A stretch of 64,000 nucleotides of DNA from Ecdyonurus torrentis (lineage: Eukaryota > Arthropoda > Insecta > Ephemeroptera > Heptageniidae), in NCBI GenBank assembly GCA_949318235.1, contig OX439136.1, positions 5,558,009-5,622,008 of the forward strand, read 5' to 3'. A model generated the notes under the pieces. The model worked only from the letters and a program-made list of their open reading frames with translations, was not told the DNA's origin and did no database searches. This document shows positions 33,808 through 43,249 of the stretch, piece by piece (within the stretch, counting starts at the first letter, position 1; every line of letters starts with the position of its first letter). The translations under genes and the position numbers were made by a program.

Positions 33808-34376
33808 CTAATAATAATAATAATAATAGTTCTTTATTGGGCTTAAGATTGTGAATAGTACATACAAAAAAAAAATACAAAAACAACAAGTAAGTAACCC
33901 AACGGGTGAAGAGAAAAAGGCAAAATGCCTATACACTATATAGTGATATCACACCTTTATCAGAAAAACTGCTTCGTCAATAAATAACATATAATATAAA
34001 AACAAACATATTAACAATTAGACAAGAGGTTATAGATTACAATGGAAGAGGGGCTCTAGCCATAACTGGCAATGCATTATACAAAGAAACAGCTCTGGGA
34101 AAAAAAGAACTTGTATAAGCAGAGTCGCCCCTTGGATAATCCAAAGTAATAGAACTACCGCGTCAGCCAGAGCGCCTCTCTTTAATAAATAATTTATTTA
34201 CATCGAAGACATTAAGGTCATAATTATTGGAAAAACATGATGATAAGAATTTGATATCAATGCTTTTCCAAAGATCAGTGATACTTTGCAATTTACATTT
34301 TGATAGTCTTATAATACTGTTATCACACTTAGAAAACTTTGAATAACCTAGAATAAAACGAGTACTCTTATTTACA
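33808..34376 (-). mobile_element. 5'-truncated LINE 3' end
   Basis: Read on the minus strand: a reverse-transcriptase-ORF C-terminus (34,376 to 34,037), about 200 bases of 3' UTR ending in CCCAATAAAGAACTATT, then a tail of ATT units (33,828-33,808) rather than poly-A. A microsatellite 3' tail is typical of CR1/L2-like non-LTR retrotransposons. The 5' side stops at an (AT)n array. Confidence 0.75.
34037..34376 (-). pseudogene. LINE reverse-transcriptase C-terminal relic
   Basis: Frame read from plus 34,376 down to 34,037. It begins with NKSTRFILGYSKFSKCD, the kind of block that follows the RT domain in CR1/L2-like elements (usually 'KKAARFILGL...'). It continues through LQSITDLWKSIDIKFLSSC and VNKLFIKERRSG, meets an in-frame stop, then GDSAYTSSFFPRAVSLYNAL and a stop. 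The FFPRAVSLYNALP motif near the C-terminus is the usual closing block of these ORFs. One internal stop and the missing catalytic domain make it a dead fragment. Family assignment within non-LTR elements is inferred from these blocks only. Confidence 0.75.
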
Positions 34377-34378
34377 AT

Positions 34379-34400
34379 ATATATATATATATATATATAT
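34379..34400. repeat. (AT)n microsatellite
   Basis: Short AT array abutting the palindrome on its left. Confidence 0.95.
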
Positions 34401-34442
34401 ATGATAAGAAATTTTCTCGGTGAAATAGAATTATTGTCTTAC

Positions 34443-34524
34443 CTTCTGTGAAGACACTGGGCTTTACACTCGCTGCTATCACTATTTTAAATAACAATGA
34501 AAAAATAATAGTCACTTTGTACAT
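34443..34524 (-). CDS. Signal-peptide-like exon candidate, palindrome left arm
   Basis: Identical on the minus strand to the candidate at 34,615-34,696, because it is the other arm of the palindrome. The ATG is at plus 34,524-34,522, and the splice-donor-like CAGAAG|GTAAGA is at plus 34,443/34,442. If one copy is real, the other is its inverted duplicate; nothing in the sequence says which. Confidence 0.2.
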
Positions 34525-34614
34525 AATTATAAAAACACTCAATTCACAGTCTTTTTAAAAATAACATAGCTATGTAATTTTTAAAAAGACTGTGAATTGA
34601 GTGTTTTTATAATT

Positions 34615-34696
34615 ATGTACAAAGTGACTATTATTTTTTCATTGTTATTTAAAATAGTGATAGCAGCGAGTGTAAAGCCCAGTGTCTTCACAGAAG
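34615..34696 (+). CDS. Signal-peptide-like exon candidate, palindrome right arm
   Basis: ATG at 34,615 opens a frame whose first residues, MYKVTIIFSLLFKIVIAA, have the charged-then-hydrophobic shape of a secretion signal. SVKPSVFTEG follows, the kind of sequence that starts an immunoglobulin-like strand in secreted or membrane proteins. After 82 nt there is a strong 5' splice site, CAGAAG|GTAAGA, leaving phase 1. Reading on unspliced gives EGKTIILFHRENF before low complexity. I do not recognise a family. Chance is a real alternative: short hydrophobic frames are common in A+T-rich DNA. The 51-nt exon candidate at 38,286 is not in a compatible phase with it. Confidence 0.3.
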
Positions 34697-34769
34697 GTAA
34701 GACAATAATTCTATTTCACCGAGAAAATTTCTTATCATCATGCAACCTCGCTCGAAATTCAACATTCGA

Positions 34770-34771
<2 letters not shown>

Positions 34772-34811
<40 letters not shown>
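34772..34811. repeat. (AT)n microsatellite
   Basis: AT array into which the hAT-type element at 34,812 is inserted. The same array continues at 36,073. Confidence 0.95.
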
Positions 34812-34814
<3 letters not shown>

Positions 34815-34962
34815 GGTCGGCCTGGGAGGAAAAGGCCCGGTCCGCGAGATTAAAAAAGGGCCCGCAAACAAAGGGGGGTTTGAAGGCGAAGCCCCCAAAA
34901 AAATGCGCCGCAGGCGAAAAATTTTTGAGGCCACGCCCCTTTTTAATTAGTAATTTACTTAA

Positions 34963-35296
34963 GGGAGTAGGGGACCGACGTTGGCCATTAGACTCAAACT
35001 TTTCTCGTCAAAACAATCTGAAATTTTGCACAATGATACTTCAGCTTGAGACAATTTCAAATATATAAAAACTTTGTGGGGTCACCGTGAAAATTAATTT
35101 TATATGCGATTTTTTGAAATATTAAGCCCATAAGGCCCAATGTTAATTTCAATAAATTTTTTCTTATTTTCGGGACGGTCAAACACCATGAAATTTTTAT
35201 CACGGCTAGGTGTAACCCTTAGCTACACAATGACACTAAATTTAGATCCAAAACACTTCTATTTTTTTTTAGATATAAGGTCGGTACCCTACTCCC
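34963..35296. mobile_element. TTAA-flanked MITE K, nested in the hAT element
   Basis: TTAA at 34,959-34,962 and 35,297-35,300. Ends GGGAGTAGGGGACCGACGTT and AAGGTCGGTACCCTACTCCC. About 334 bp, non-coding. A related left end is at 58,150. Confidence 0.82.
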
Positions 35297-35407
35297 TTAA
35301 AATACTTCACTTTTGTATATGAGATTTTTATGACTACAAATAAAATCATTATAATGTTTTTAAATGAGCTAAGATAATGGAGAAAAATATGGTGTTACGA
35401 AAAAAGC

Positions 35408-35572
35408 TTAAATTAAAAAATACAATTGAATAAAAACAACTATTTTATTTAAACGCGGAGAACGACAGCTTTCTTTGTTAGGATCATTTCCATACTTATC
35501 CAATTCTTTTCTAGCGGACTGAGTACGTTTCAGTGCACCAGTATTGTGTTTATATTCTGGTTTAGAAAACAT
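35408..35572 (-). pseudogene. Possible hAT transposase N-terminal remnant (54 codons)
   Basis: Minus-strand frame from ATG at 35,572 to a stop at 35,408. It reads MFSKPEYKHNTGALKRTQSA then RKELDKYGNDPNKESC. The pattern of a short basic N-terminus with a '(S/T)GA-x-KR' motif followed by charged helix residues is what I know from the start of ZMYM/TTF-type hAT transposases. Its position inside an element with hAT ends and 8-bp flanks supports this. The zinc finger, RNase H-like core and C-terminal dimerisation region are absent. The match is short, so a chance open frame is possible. Confidence 0.4.
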
Positions 35573-36069
35573 TTAGGAGCGATAATTTAATTATAAATTT
35601 ATCTTTACTAATTAGTATTGTCACACCGACACACTTGCCGCACCAAGTCACATTTCTTCCCCGCCGTTCAATCAAAAAGTCACCTTTTTTTATATTATTT
35701 TTACCAATATAAAGGGGGACAAATTATATGAAGGAGGTCAACAATAACAAAACAATTGCTAATTGACCACTAGACTAGAGTTCACTAGGAGTGCAATTTT
35801 TTTAAAAATTAAAAGCGGATAGAATTTTAAGATTGGATGTAATTTCTTATCGTCTTTTGAAATAAAAAGAAAATTTATCAGTCTGAAATTGTCCTTTTAA
35901 TTTTCTTCTTCTCCTTTTTTTTTTTTTTTTTTTTTTCTTCTTCTTCTTCTTCTTACATTTGTTAGTTTTTTTTTTTTTTTTTAATTGGAGTGTTGTGGGC
36001 ACGGCAAGGGCCCGCGCCCGGGGGGGCCCGGTCCGCAATCGCGGACTAGCGGACCTGGCCAGGCCGACC

Positions 36070-36072
<3 letters not shown>

Positions 36073-36101
<29 letters not shown>
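36073..36101. repeat. (AT)n microsatellite
   Basis: Continuation of the array interrupted by the hAT element. Confidence 0.95.
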
Positions 36102-36103
<2 letters not shown>

Positions 36104-36570
36104 TGGTTATCTGCTGAGTTCTAATAATTTTAAAAATTAAGTATTGGCAAAATTGCGGAATAATTTGATTTTTTTTTCTATTTTATATAGGTGATTAAAA
36201 TGAAGTCCCAAGCTACAATTTTTTTTTATTATAAATTTGTAATTCAGTTTTATTATTATTTAGCATTTGAAAGTATTGTTATTTATTTCAGGAAACTACG
36301 ATGAGAGCTGATAAAACATACATATTAAAATAACGCTAACAATACAATATAGTAATAAAATACCATGATAAATTTATCACTTTGTTACATATATATTGTT
36401 ATATGGCATAAAAACTATGAGGTTTAAGCTCTTCAGCGTCAATGACAAGATTGCAAAAAAAAAAAAATCAGTTAAGAATACTAAAATTATTAAAATTTGG
36501 TAAAAAATATAAAGATGAAAATATATATTTTTAACATTTTAATATTGTTCCCTTAAAAAATCTTGGAAAA
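36102..36570. other. A+T-rich intergenic DNA
   Basis: Contains a TTATTTCAG acceptor-like site at 36,283-36,291 followed by 13 open codons and AATAAA. It lacks a donor and I do not call an exon. Confidence 0.4.
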
Positions 36571-36579
36571 TCTGTAATT

Positions 36580-36813
36580 TTAGTTGATGAGTTTAATATT
36601 ATTGTAAATCTTGAAAAAAGATCTCACTCTCATAATACAAGACAATAGCTTCTTGAGTCAGTTGTTGTACCCAAATTTAAAAATAGATACAGTGAGAGGA
36701 CACTGAGTGTTCAATTACCGCAAATTTGTAATGCCATACCTAAATTTATCAAGGATGCTAAGGGTAAAAAAGAATTAAGAGCAAAGGTAAAAAATTGGTA
36801 TTTATGTAACTAG
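36580..36813 (+). pseudogene. LINE reverse-transcriptase C-terminal relic
   Basis: Plus-strand frame containing KRSHSHNTRQ, a stop codon (TAG), then VVPKFKNRYSERTLSVQLP, QICNAIPKFIKDAKGKKEL and a terminal stop at 36,811. The order 'HSxNTR - VP+F++ - G.+.WN.LP' is the hallmark of the extreme C-terminus of jockey/CR1-like non-LTR ORF2 proteins. No 3' tail is obvious: A4 begins about 95 bases on. It is a different subfamily from the relic at 34,037 but shares the HxxxTR and 'NAIP/NALP' signature with the one at 61,739. Confidence 0.7.
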
Positions 36814-36909
36814 TATAATGTGTTTTGTTTGTTCTAAATTTAGTAACAATATTTTTTTATATTCTTGTATAGTTAAAAAAAAAATTTGAAATGTGCTGAT
36901 TTTGTTTAA

Positions 36910-37194
36910 AGGCATAGAACACCCTGAACAAAAAAATTGTGTAATATCCTAACAAACCTGAAAATCAACGTTGATTTGGCCGGAGTCATTGATTTCAAAT
37001 TTATTTTCCGTTCACAAAATGGCACGAGCGGTCACTGACGTCACAGCTTGCCTGGTCCATGCGCGCGTAAAACAAGCAAGCTGTGACGTCAATGACCGCT
37101 CGCGCCATTTTGTGAATGTGATGGCCAAATCAACGTTGATTTTCAGGTTTGTTAGGATATTACACAACTTTTTTGTTCAATTTGTTCTAAGCCT
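36910..37194. mobile_element. TTAA-type MITE, family A (copy A4)
   Basis: TTAA at 36,906-36,909, then AGGCATAGAACACCCTG. The right end is diverged (TTGTTCTAAGCCTTTCAT). TGACGTCA at 37,036 and 37,084. The arms include GGTCACTGACGTCACAGC and its complement. Confidence 0.85.
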
Positions 37195-37481
37195 TTCATT
37201 ATAATTTAAAAAAAATTATGCTTACTAAAATTTTTATATTATGTTGATTAAGCACCCACCGATAAGACTCCATTGTCTTGGTGGGACTTAGGTATGTATT
37301 TATTTTTTTATTAATAATAATAATAATAATAATAATAAAAGTGCTTAGTTTGTGATCCCTCTATATACCACCTGTAGTTTCTAACATAGTTGGTACTGGA
37401 TTATTCTCGCTTTCACCTTGAATCAAGTAGGATTCCGGTGTTAGTGTTACAGAGGAAGAAAGACAAGAACACTATAATAAT

Positions 37482-37486
<5 letters not shown>

Positions 37487-37572
<86 letters not shown>
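37487..37572. repeat. (AT)n microsatellite
   Basis: About 86 bp AT array with one AAAT interruption. Confidence 0.97.
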
Positions 37573-37573
<1 letters not shown>

Positions 37574-37639
37574 CAAATTTAAAGTATTTATATACTAATT
37601 AGCTTTTCTACCGTATTGTGTAATTTTCTTATACCTTTT

Positions 37640-37745
37640 TCATAAAGACCATGTCTTATCGACGTCTACAATGGAAACCATATAATGTTGGCAGGCCATG
37701 GCCTAAATGCTCAACCCGAATTGTCCATTCTTGAATAGCAAGTGC
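37640..37745 (-). mobile_element. SINE fragment (tail and part of central domain)
   Basis: CATGTCTTATCGACG and GGCCATGGCCTAAATGCTCA are diverged counterparts of CATTGTCTTATCGACA and GGCCACGGCCTAAGTACACA in SINE-a. The head is missing. Confidence 0.55.
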
Positions 37746-38207
37746 CATTTTAGTATCTTCTTTATTTCCTTATTTTTTGTAAAGGGTTATTTGTGTGTGT
37801 GTGTGTGTGTGCACTCTAATATTTATATTATATTAACATACAGTAATAAAAGGAAAGAGGCTTAAAATCATTTTAGTTAATAATTATAGAGTACCACCTA
37901 TATGCGTCAAAAATACCTTTATTATTTTGATATTAAATTTATTAACTTTTAATTAAAATAAAAGTAATGTATAATTCATTAAAATACAAAGAAAATACAA
38001 AAAAGGAAAAATTGCATTTAAATAACTAATTTTAATGTAAAGTCAAGAATGTATAACATAATTTATTATAATACAAACAATAATAAATGTGCTTTTTCTT
38101 TATTATACAAAAATATAAAAAAATATATATAAGAAAAGTAAAATATAAATTAAAATATTTCTACTATTTGATTTCTGAGGTTTTCATATTTCTATCACAA
38201 TGCTTGT
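37746..38207. other. A+T-rich intergenic DNA
   Basis: Short (GT)n at 37,793-37,811. Nothing else recognised. Confidence 0.5.
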
Positions 38208-38230
38208 TTTTTTTTTTTTTTTTTTTTTTC
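38208..38230. repeat. Poly-T tract
   Basis: About 23 T, upstream of the exon candidate at 38,286. Confidence 0.85.
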
Positions 38231-38285
38231 CGTTGCAAATAATTTAATAATTGATAATATAATGTGTGCTGTTATTTTATTTCAG

Positions 38286-38336
38286 AACCGAGTACATATG
38301 ATGATACGAAGTGACAGCAAATTGCAGTATCCAGAT
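38286..38336 (+). CDS. Candidate 51-nt internal exon
   Basis: Strong acceptor (GTTATTTTATTTCAG|AACC) and strong donor (CCAGAT|GTAAGTG) bracket exactly 51 nt, a multiple of three. Only one frame is open, giving NRVHMMIRSDSKLQYPD; the other two have stops. Residue composition and codons (CGA, GTA, AGC, CAG, CCA) are unlike the flanking A+T-rich DNA. I do not recognise the protein. No partner exon is certain. The candidate at 42,916 can be joined in frame, but 4.6 kb of MITEs lie between. A chance pairing of splice sites cannot be excluded. Confidence 0.45.
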
Positions 38337-38442
38337 GTAAGTGTTAAAAATATTTTGTACTTTTATTATTTATATTAGCACAGCCTTATCACGTAGCCTG
38401 AATCGGTTCCCCTTGAATCACCAAAGTTGAGAAACATCGAAC

Positions 38443-38640
38443 GTGGTCAGTAGTTGGATGGGTAAAACCGTACAAAGACTAGCAGCGTGGCTTAGACTGC
38501 TTACTAACGCGAGTGCTCTCAACTCTTGGTTTTTCGAGAGTCAGTGGTCCGGGTTGCACAGATCTGGTGGTCGAGCCCAGAAGAGCGGGTTGCTGAACCT
38601 GAGGTCTGGTAAGCCTCAGTTCATAAATTAAGCCCATACT
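38443..38640 (+). mobile_element. Possible tRNA-derived SINE fragment
   Basis: AGCGTGGCTTAGACTGCTTA resembles an A box region and GGTGGTCGAGCCCAG a B box, about 85 bases apart, longer than a simple tRNA spacing. G+C content is above the local average. No tail seen. Low-confidence call; the 62-codon frame through it is incidental. Confidence 0.35.
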
Positions 38641-38827
38641 GAAAAGTTTTAATTCTGGCCTACATCGAAAGGTATTATGATGTTAAGGTGCTTACCTTGC
38701 TTATTTTAATTTAATGCGTTTTCTATTATCCCCTTAATTTTTGTTAAGTATGCAACTTGCTTAGCATATTGGTCCAACTGGTTGCATAACTATAAATATT
38801 GCAGGCTGACTTAAGTCAGCAATTGAT

Positions 38828-38983
<156 letters not shown>

Positions 38984-39374
38984 AAGATACACTAACGTTT
39001 CTGTAAAAAAAAACTTAATAGAATCAGAAAAGTATTGCAAATTAGAAGCTTTATTCTTATAGAAAGGTTATAGGTACTTATAAAACATATTCTAGAGATA
39101 TACAAATAATATTGTACATTTTGAGTTCTTTTGTGACGTTAAACCTTACAAGACATGTAAATGTTATATCTTCTTCTTCTTCTTCTTTTTTTTTTTTTAC
39201 ATTATTGTAATGTTTATTTTTGAAATAAGGTGAGAATTGTTTTTAAATATCTCATAAATAAGAAAGTATTTATGACTATACTGGAAAGCGAGAGAAAACA
39301 TAAGAGTATTAAATATTCATATGGTAATTTAAAGGTAGAAAAGCGAACTCGTCTTTCGTTTCCTCCTTCTTTTT

Positions 39375-39930
<556 letters not shown>

Positions 39931-39934
39931 AGGA

Positions 39935-40240
39935 AATCGATGTTGTTGCGAACAATCTGTGTAAGTCGTTTTTTGTCAAGTGAAGCAAAATGTGTAAGTT
40001 GTTTCCGAACGTATTGATTAGTAAAGGAACAACAGTTTTGAAGCCGACTATAAGCAATATTGGTCACATCCGCTTCTCCTAACTACGCATGCGCAGTAAG
40101 TCGAAACAGAAACGGATGTGAGTGAAATTGCTTATAGTTGGCTTTAAAACAGTTGTCCCTTTATCAGTCAATTGGAGATGGCGCTCAACTTACACATATT
40201 AGTTCGCGTGACAAAAAAAAAAAAAAAAACGACTTACAGC
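39935..40240. mobile_element. Element O (copy O2), carrying nested B4
   Basis: GTTGTTGCGAACAATCTGTG, GTCGTTTTTTGTCAAGTGAA and GTTTCCGAACGTA on the left; GGAGATGGCGCTCAACTTAC and TTCGCGTGACAAAAAA on the right. Family B is inserted between CGAACGTA and GGAGATGG, sequences contiguous in O1. Confidence 0.65.
40016..40174. mobile_element. Hairpin MITE, family B (copy B4) nested in O2
   Basis: TTGATTAGTAAAGGAACAAC at the left and GTTGTCCCTTTATCAGTCAA at the right. Centre TACGCATGCGCAGTAAG (GCATGCGC 40,087-40,094). Confidence 0.85.
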
Positions 40241-40350
40241 AGGAGATATTTGCTTGATCATCGCTATTGCACTGATAACCGAGTTTGTTATAAGTTTTCC
40301 ACGGTTTCTCTATAGTCCGTCATTATGGTTAATGCTGTGCCGTATATTAA

Positions 40351-40677
40351 AGCCATAGACCACATAAAACAACATGTGCTTTTTAATGAATAAACACAAA
40401 ATGGGATCTTCAAAACTGTTGACAATTGTTACCAGAGTGTTAATGTAATGTAACCCCACGAGAGAATGTGAAAATACTGTAAAGTATGCAATTTGAGTAA
40501 CTATTCATGTTTATGACGTCAAAAACATGTAAAAATTAGTATGAAAATGTTGTGCGGATTGCTTAAATCGAAATATCTGATCACAGTTGGGTTTTGAGAC
40601 AAACTAAAGTTATTTATGTAAGTCCCATCAAGTGTATTTGTGATATAAATGCTTATGTTTTTATCTGGTCTATTCCT
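40351..40677 (-). mobile_element. TTAA-flanked element D (copy D7)
   Basis: TTAA at 40,347-40,350 and 40,678-40,681. AGCCATAGACCACATAAAAC at the left and ATCTGGTCTATTCCT at the right define the family's terminal inverted repeat. TGACGTCA at 40,513. Best example for defining the ends. Confidence 0.88.
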
Positions 40678-40917
40678 TTAAGTCAAGTCATGGACATTCT
40701 GTGTGTAAAAAAGCAGTGAAGTTCAATTTGATTTATATAAGAATGAAATTATTTATGTAATATACTAGCATATAATGGGAGGGTGTTTGGAGGGGGGGGG
40801 GAGATAATAAATTTAATTTCAACTTTGTTAATTATTTTTGAATTATGAAATATATTACTCCAAAAAATGTAGATATATTATTTTTCTAATAAGTTATTTC
40901 GGCGCAACCTTGTAAGA

Positions 40918-41410
40918 AGCTTTGTGGGAGAGTGGTAGGCGTACTGGTTTACCGAGTGAGAGATCACGAGTTCGATACTCAGTGGGTATAATACTGCTTT
41001 TTTGAGGTCCGTGGTATATACAGTCCGCGCCAGCTAAGGATGCGACCGATAAAAGAGTGCCTAAAAACTCTCCATTTAGTTAACATTACCCCACCTCCTA
41101 GTAACCTTGAGAGCTTGAGCGTCTATTGGCTGCCCAGGGGGAAACGATAAATCGCCCACATTCTTACGTGATTTCTAGTGTATGCTAAGTGCTCTCTCGT
41201 GTTCTCCACACATTTATACCTGAGCATAATGCCAGTGTGTCACAGTTAAAACGGTAGGAGAGGTGATTAGGCTTGACAGGTCCATTCATCGGACAGGTAC
41301 ATTCATGTCTTCGGATAGTCCTCTAGCAGTGCCTGGCAGTGCAGGGTGGTAGTGGCCAAGTCAGAGGTATCTCGGGATGGGGACGGTTCACCAATACATC
41401 TCATTCGTTT
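40918..41410 (+). mobile_element. Long tRNA-derived SINE (SINE-c), about 490 bp
   Basis: A box GTGGGAGAGTGGTA (40,924-40,937) and B box GAGTTCGATAC (40,968-40,978) have tRNA spacing. A unique G+C-richer body follows (AGTCCGCGCCAGCTAAGG, TTGGCTGCCCAGGGGGAAAC, GTGCCTGGCAGTGCAGGGTG, ATCTCGGGATGGGGACGG). It shares neither the central domain nor the tail of SINE-a/b. No coding frame. The 3' boundary is set by Q2. Confidence 0.65.
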
Positions 41411-41416
41411 CTACTA

Positions 41417-41756
41417 AGGGTTGTATATAGATAGCTCGTATCTCAAAATTTAAAAAGAAAACTTCCAAACTTTATGATGCCATTTAAAAGTTAATTGTAA
41501 CAGCTAATAAATTTTTAGAACCCGTGACCATCAGATAAGAGAGAGAAAAAAAAATTAAAATTAACATAGGGTCTTATGGGACCAAAACTTCAAAAAATCG
41601 TAATTTAAAATCTAGCATGGTGACCCCCCCCCCTCCATTTTTTTTTTTTTTTTTTTTTTTTTTTACATTTTTGAAGATACCATCACTGTGAAAATTTTCA
41701 GATTTTTCTATCTTCACAATTTTTTAGTCAAATCCCGCAGTACCTAATTTTCCACT
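41417..41756 (+). mobile_element. TTAA-type element Q (copy Q2)
   Basis: GGTTGTATATAGATAGCTCG at the left (TTAA changed to CTAA) and TACCTAATTTTCCACTTTAA at the right. C7 and T25 homopolymers (41,625-41,664) lie at the place of the usual CCCCACAATATTTTTTT. Confidence 0.8.
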
Positions 41757-42584
41757 TTAAATAATAAATTGTTGAGTTTTTTTTTTTTTTTTTTTTTTTT
41801 GTTAAAGAATACTCATTTCTATTTATTTATTCAACTGCATTTAAATGTTAAGTATTGTGAGAAATTTCAAAACTATATTTTGATTATTAAAATTATTTTA
41901 AAAAATGACGATAATTGTATTTATTTTTCAATATTAAATATGTTAAAAAATTATACGTATATAATTTTTATGTTTTTCTACCCAAAAAATATATATATTG
42001 TTTTAGTGTTAATAAATGATATAATAATATTTAATAATTTAATGTTTTCATTAGTATTAATGTTATTATTACCTTTAATTATATGTATATTAGATGCAAA
42101 TTAACAACTTTTTCCAAGAATTGGTGTTTTTGTCCAATACACTTTGTATACGATTATCAAAATATATATTACATAGAATTATTACAAAAATAAACTAAGT
42201 AAATTATATTATGGATATTGGTAATTATATTAGTAATGTAAAATTAATTAAAACATAACATTTAATATAATTAGAACATTTTTTTTATTATTAAACAAAT
42301 ATTTACATAATCCAAAAATAATATTACACAATGTTAAAAAAAATTAAGAATTGTAATGAATATAATATTAAAAATGTGTATTATTTTATTAAAAATCCAA
42401 AATTCACATTAGTTGTTTTAAAATCTAACTATATAATTATTATTATACAAATTATGTTCGTTATTCTTTTGTTTATTATTATTATTATTTACAATAAGAA
42501 AATGAAATTCCACGGTAGCAGAAAAACAATGCAATTAAAATTATAACATTTTAATGAGTTTTTAATTTTTTTTATATTCTATAA
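41757..42584. other. A+T-rich intergenic DNA
   Basis: Poly-T at 41,779-41,800. Frames of 111 and 71 codons here are Ile/Leu/Asn-rich without motif, as expected from composition. Confidence 0.45.
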
Positions 42585-42892
42585 AAGCGTGGAACACCTT
42601 GAACTATAAAAAACAACAAAAACATGCCTTATGTCTTATTTTATGATATATTCTAACATACTTAAATATCAACTTTGATTTGACTGGAGTCATTGATTTC
42701 TAATTTATTTTCCATTTACAAAATAACAGTTGCGAGTTTGTGACGCAGAAACAGGTGAGCTGTGATGTCAAAAACCCTCAAATGTTATTTTTTTTGAATG
42801 GAAAATAAATTAGAAATCAATGGCTTCGGCCAAATCAACGTTGATATTTAGGTATGTTAGACATGTTTTTTGTTCAAGGTGTTCTTACGCCT
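42585..42892. mobile_element. TTAA-type MITE, family A (copy A5)
   Basis: AAGCGTGGAACACCTTGAAC at the left and GTTCAAGGTGTTCTTACGCC at the right. Centre with TGCGAGTTTGTGACGC and GTGATGTCAAAAACCC, a decayed CRE. Confidence 0.8.
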
Positions 42893-42915
42893 GTAACATA
42901 TATATTTTTTTTCAG

Positions 42916-43052
42916 TTTTGGCGGGAGAAGAGTTTGAATTTCTCAACATTACTGACAGTTATAAAAAAATTTGCAGTTATAATACAGAATCTATGTATAA
43001 TTGAAACGATGAATGAAACATTTTTTAAAAAGCCAAATTGTTTTAGTGACAG
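42916..43052 (+). CDS. Candidate 137-nt internal exon
   Basis: Acceptor TATATTTTTTTTCAG|TTTTGG and donor AGTGACAG|GTAATA. Frame 1 is open throughout: FWREKSLNFSTLLTVIKKFA, VIIQNLCIIETMNETFFKK, PNCFSDR. A second frame (AGEEFEFLNITDSYKKICS...) is open for 28 codons and has an alternative donor TCTAT|GTATAA. The reading frame is thus ambiguous. Forty-five codons without a stop are uncommon in DNA this A+T-rich. No family recognised. It starts directly after MITE A5, so the T-rich acceptor could be coincidental flank. Confidence 0.4.
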
Positions 43053-43062
43053 GTAATATTCT

Positions 43063-43249
43063 ATATCAAACTTGAACAATCAATGTTGATTTAGCATGAG
43101 TCATTGATTTCTTTATTTCCCATTGAAGAAATCAAGAGGGTGCGGATTATGACGTCACATGATTGTAAAACAAGCGAGATGTGATGTCATAATCCACGTC
43201 AGGTATTTCGTGAATGGAAAATAAATTAGAAATCAACGCCTTTAACTTA
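43063..43249. mobile_element. Family A-like hairpin, diverged (copy A6)
   Basis: TCAAACTTGAACAATCAATG, then GAGTCATTGATTTC; on the other arm GAATGGAAAATAAATTAG, AAATCAACGCCTTTAAC. TGACGTCA at 43,150. The left terminus is lost. Confidence 0.65.

Larger units (their letters stand above)
34401..34738. repeat. 338-bp spacerless, essentially perfect palindrome
   Basis: Left arm 34,401-34,561 and right arm 34,578-34,738 are exact reverse complements by my reading. The 16-base centre TAACATAGCTATGTAA is itself palindromic except for one pair. There is therefore no loop and only one mismatched pair in 169. All other inverted repeats in the window have diverged arms or a spacer. It sits between two AT arrays. 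It could be a very young hairpin element, a recent inverted duplication, or an assembly/library fold-back artefact. Confidence 0.93.
34812..36072. mobile_element. hAT-type element, 1.26 kb, with nested K
   Basis: Ends CAGGGTCGGCCTGGGAGG and CCTGGCCAGGCCGACCCTG. The flanking 8 bases are TATATATA on both sides, consistent with an 8-bp duplication, though weak evidence inside an AT array. The subterminal sequence is G+C-rich (GGCCCGGTCCGCGAG; CGGTCCGCAATCGCGGAC). It is the largest member of the CAGGGTCGG group and the only one with a transposase-like remnant (35,408-35,572). A TTAA element (K) and poly-T/(CTT)n tracts (35,915-35,980) have been added inside. Confidence 0.8.

Noticed and set aside
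36283..36360. Acceptor-like TTATTTCAG followed by 13 codons, a stop and AATAAA (possible terminal exon)
   Set aside because: Too short, with no upstream partner in phase and no conserved residues.
41769..42104. 111-codon plus-strand frame
   Set aside because: Starts in a poly-T run and is Ile/Leu/Asn/Phe-rich without a motif; composition explains it.
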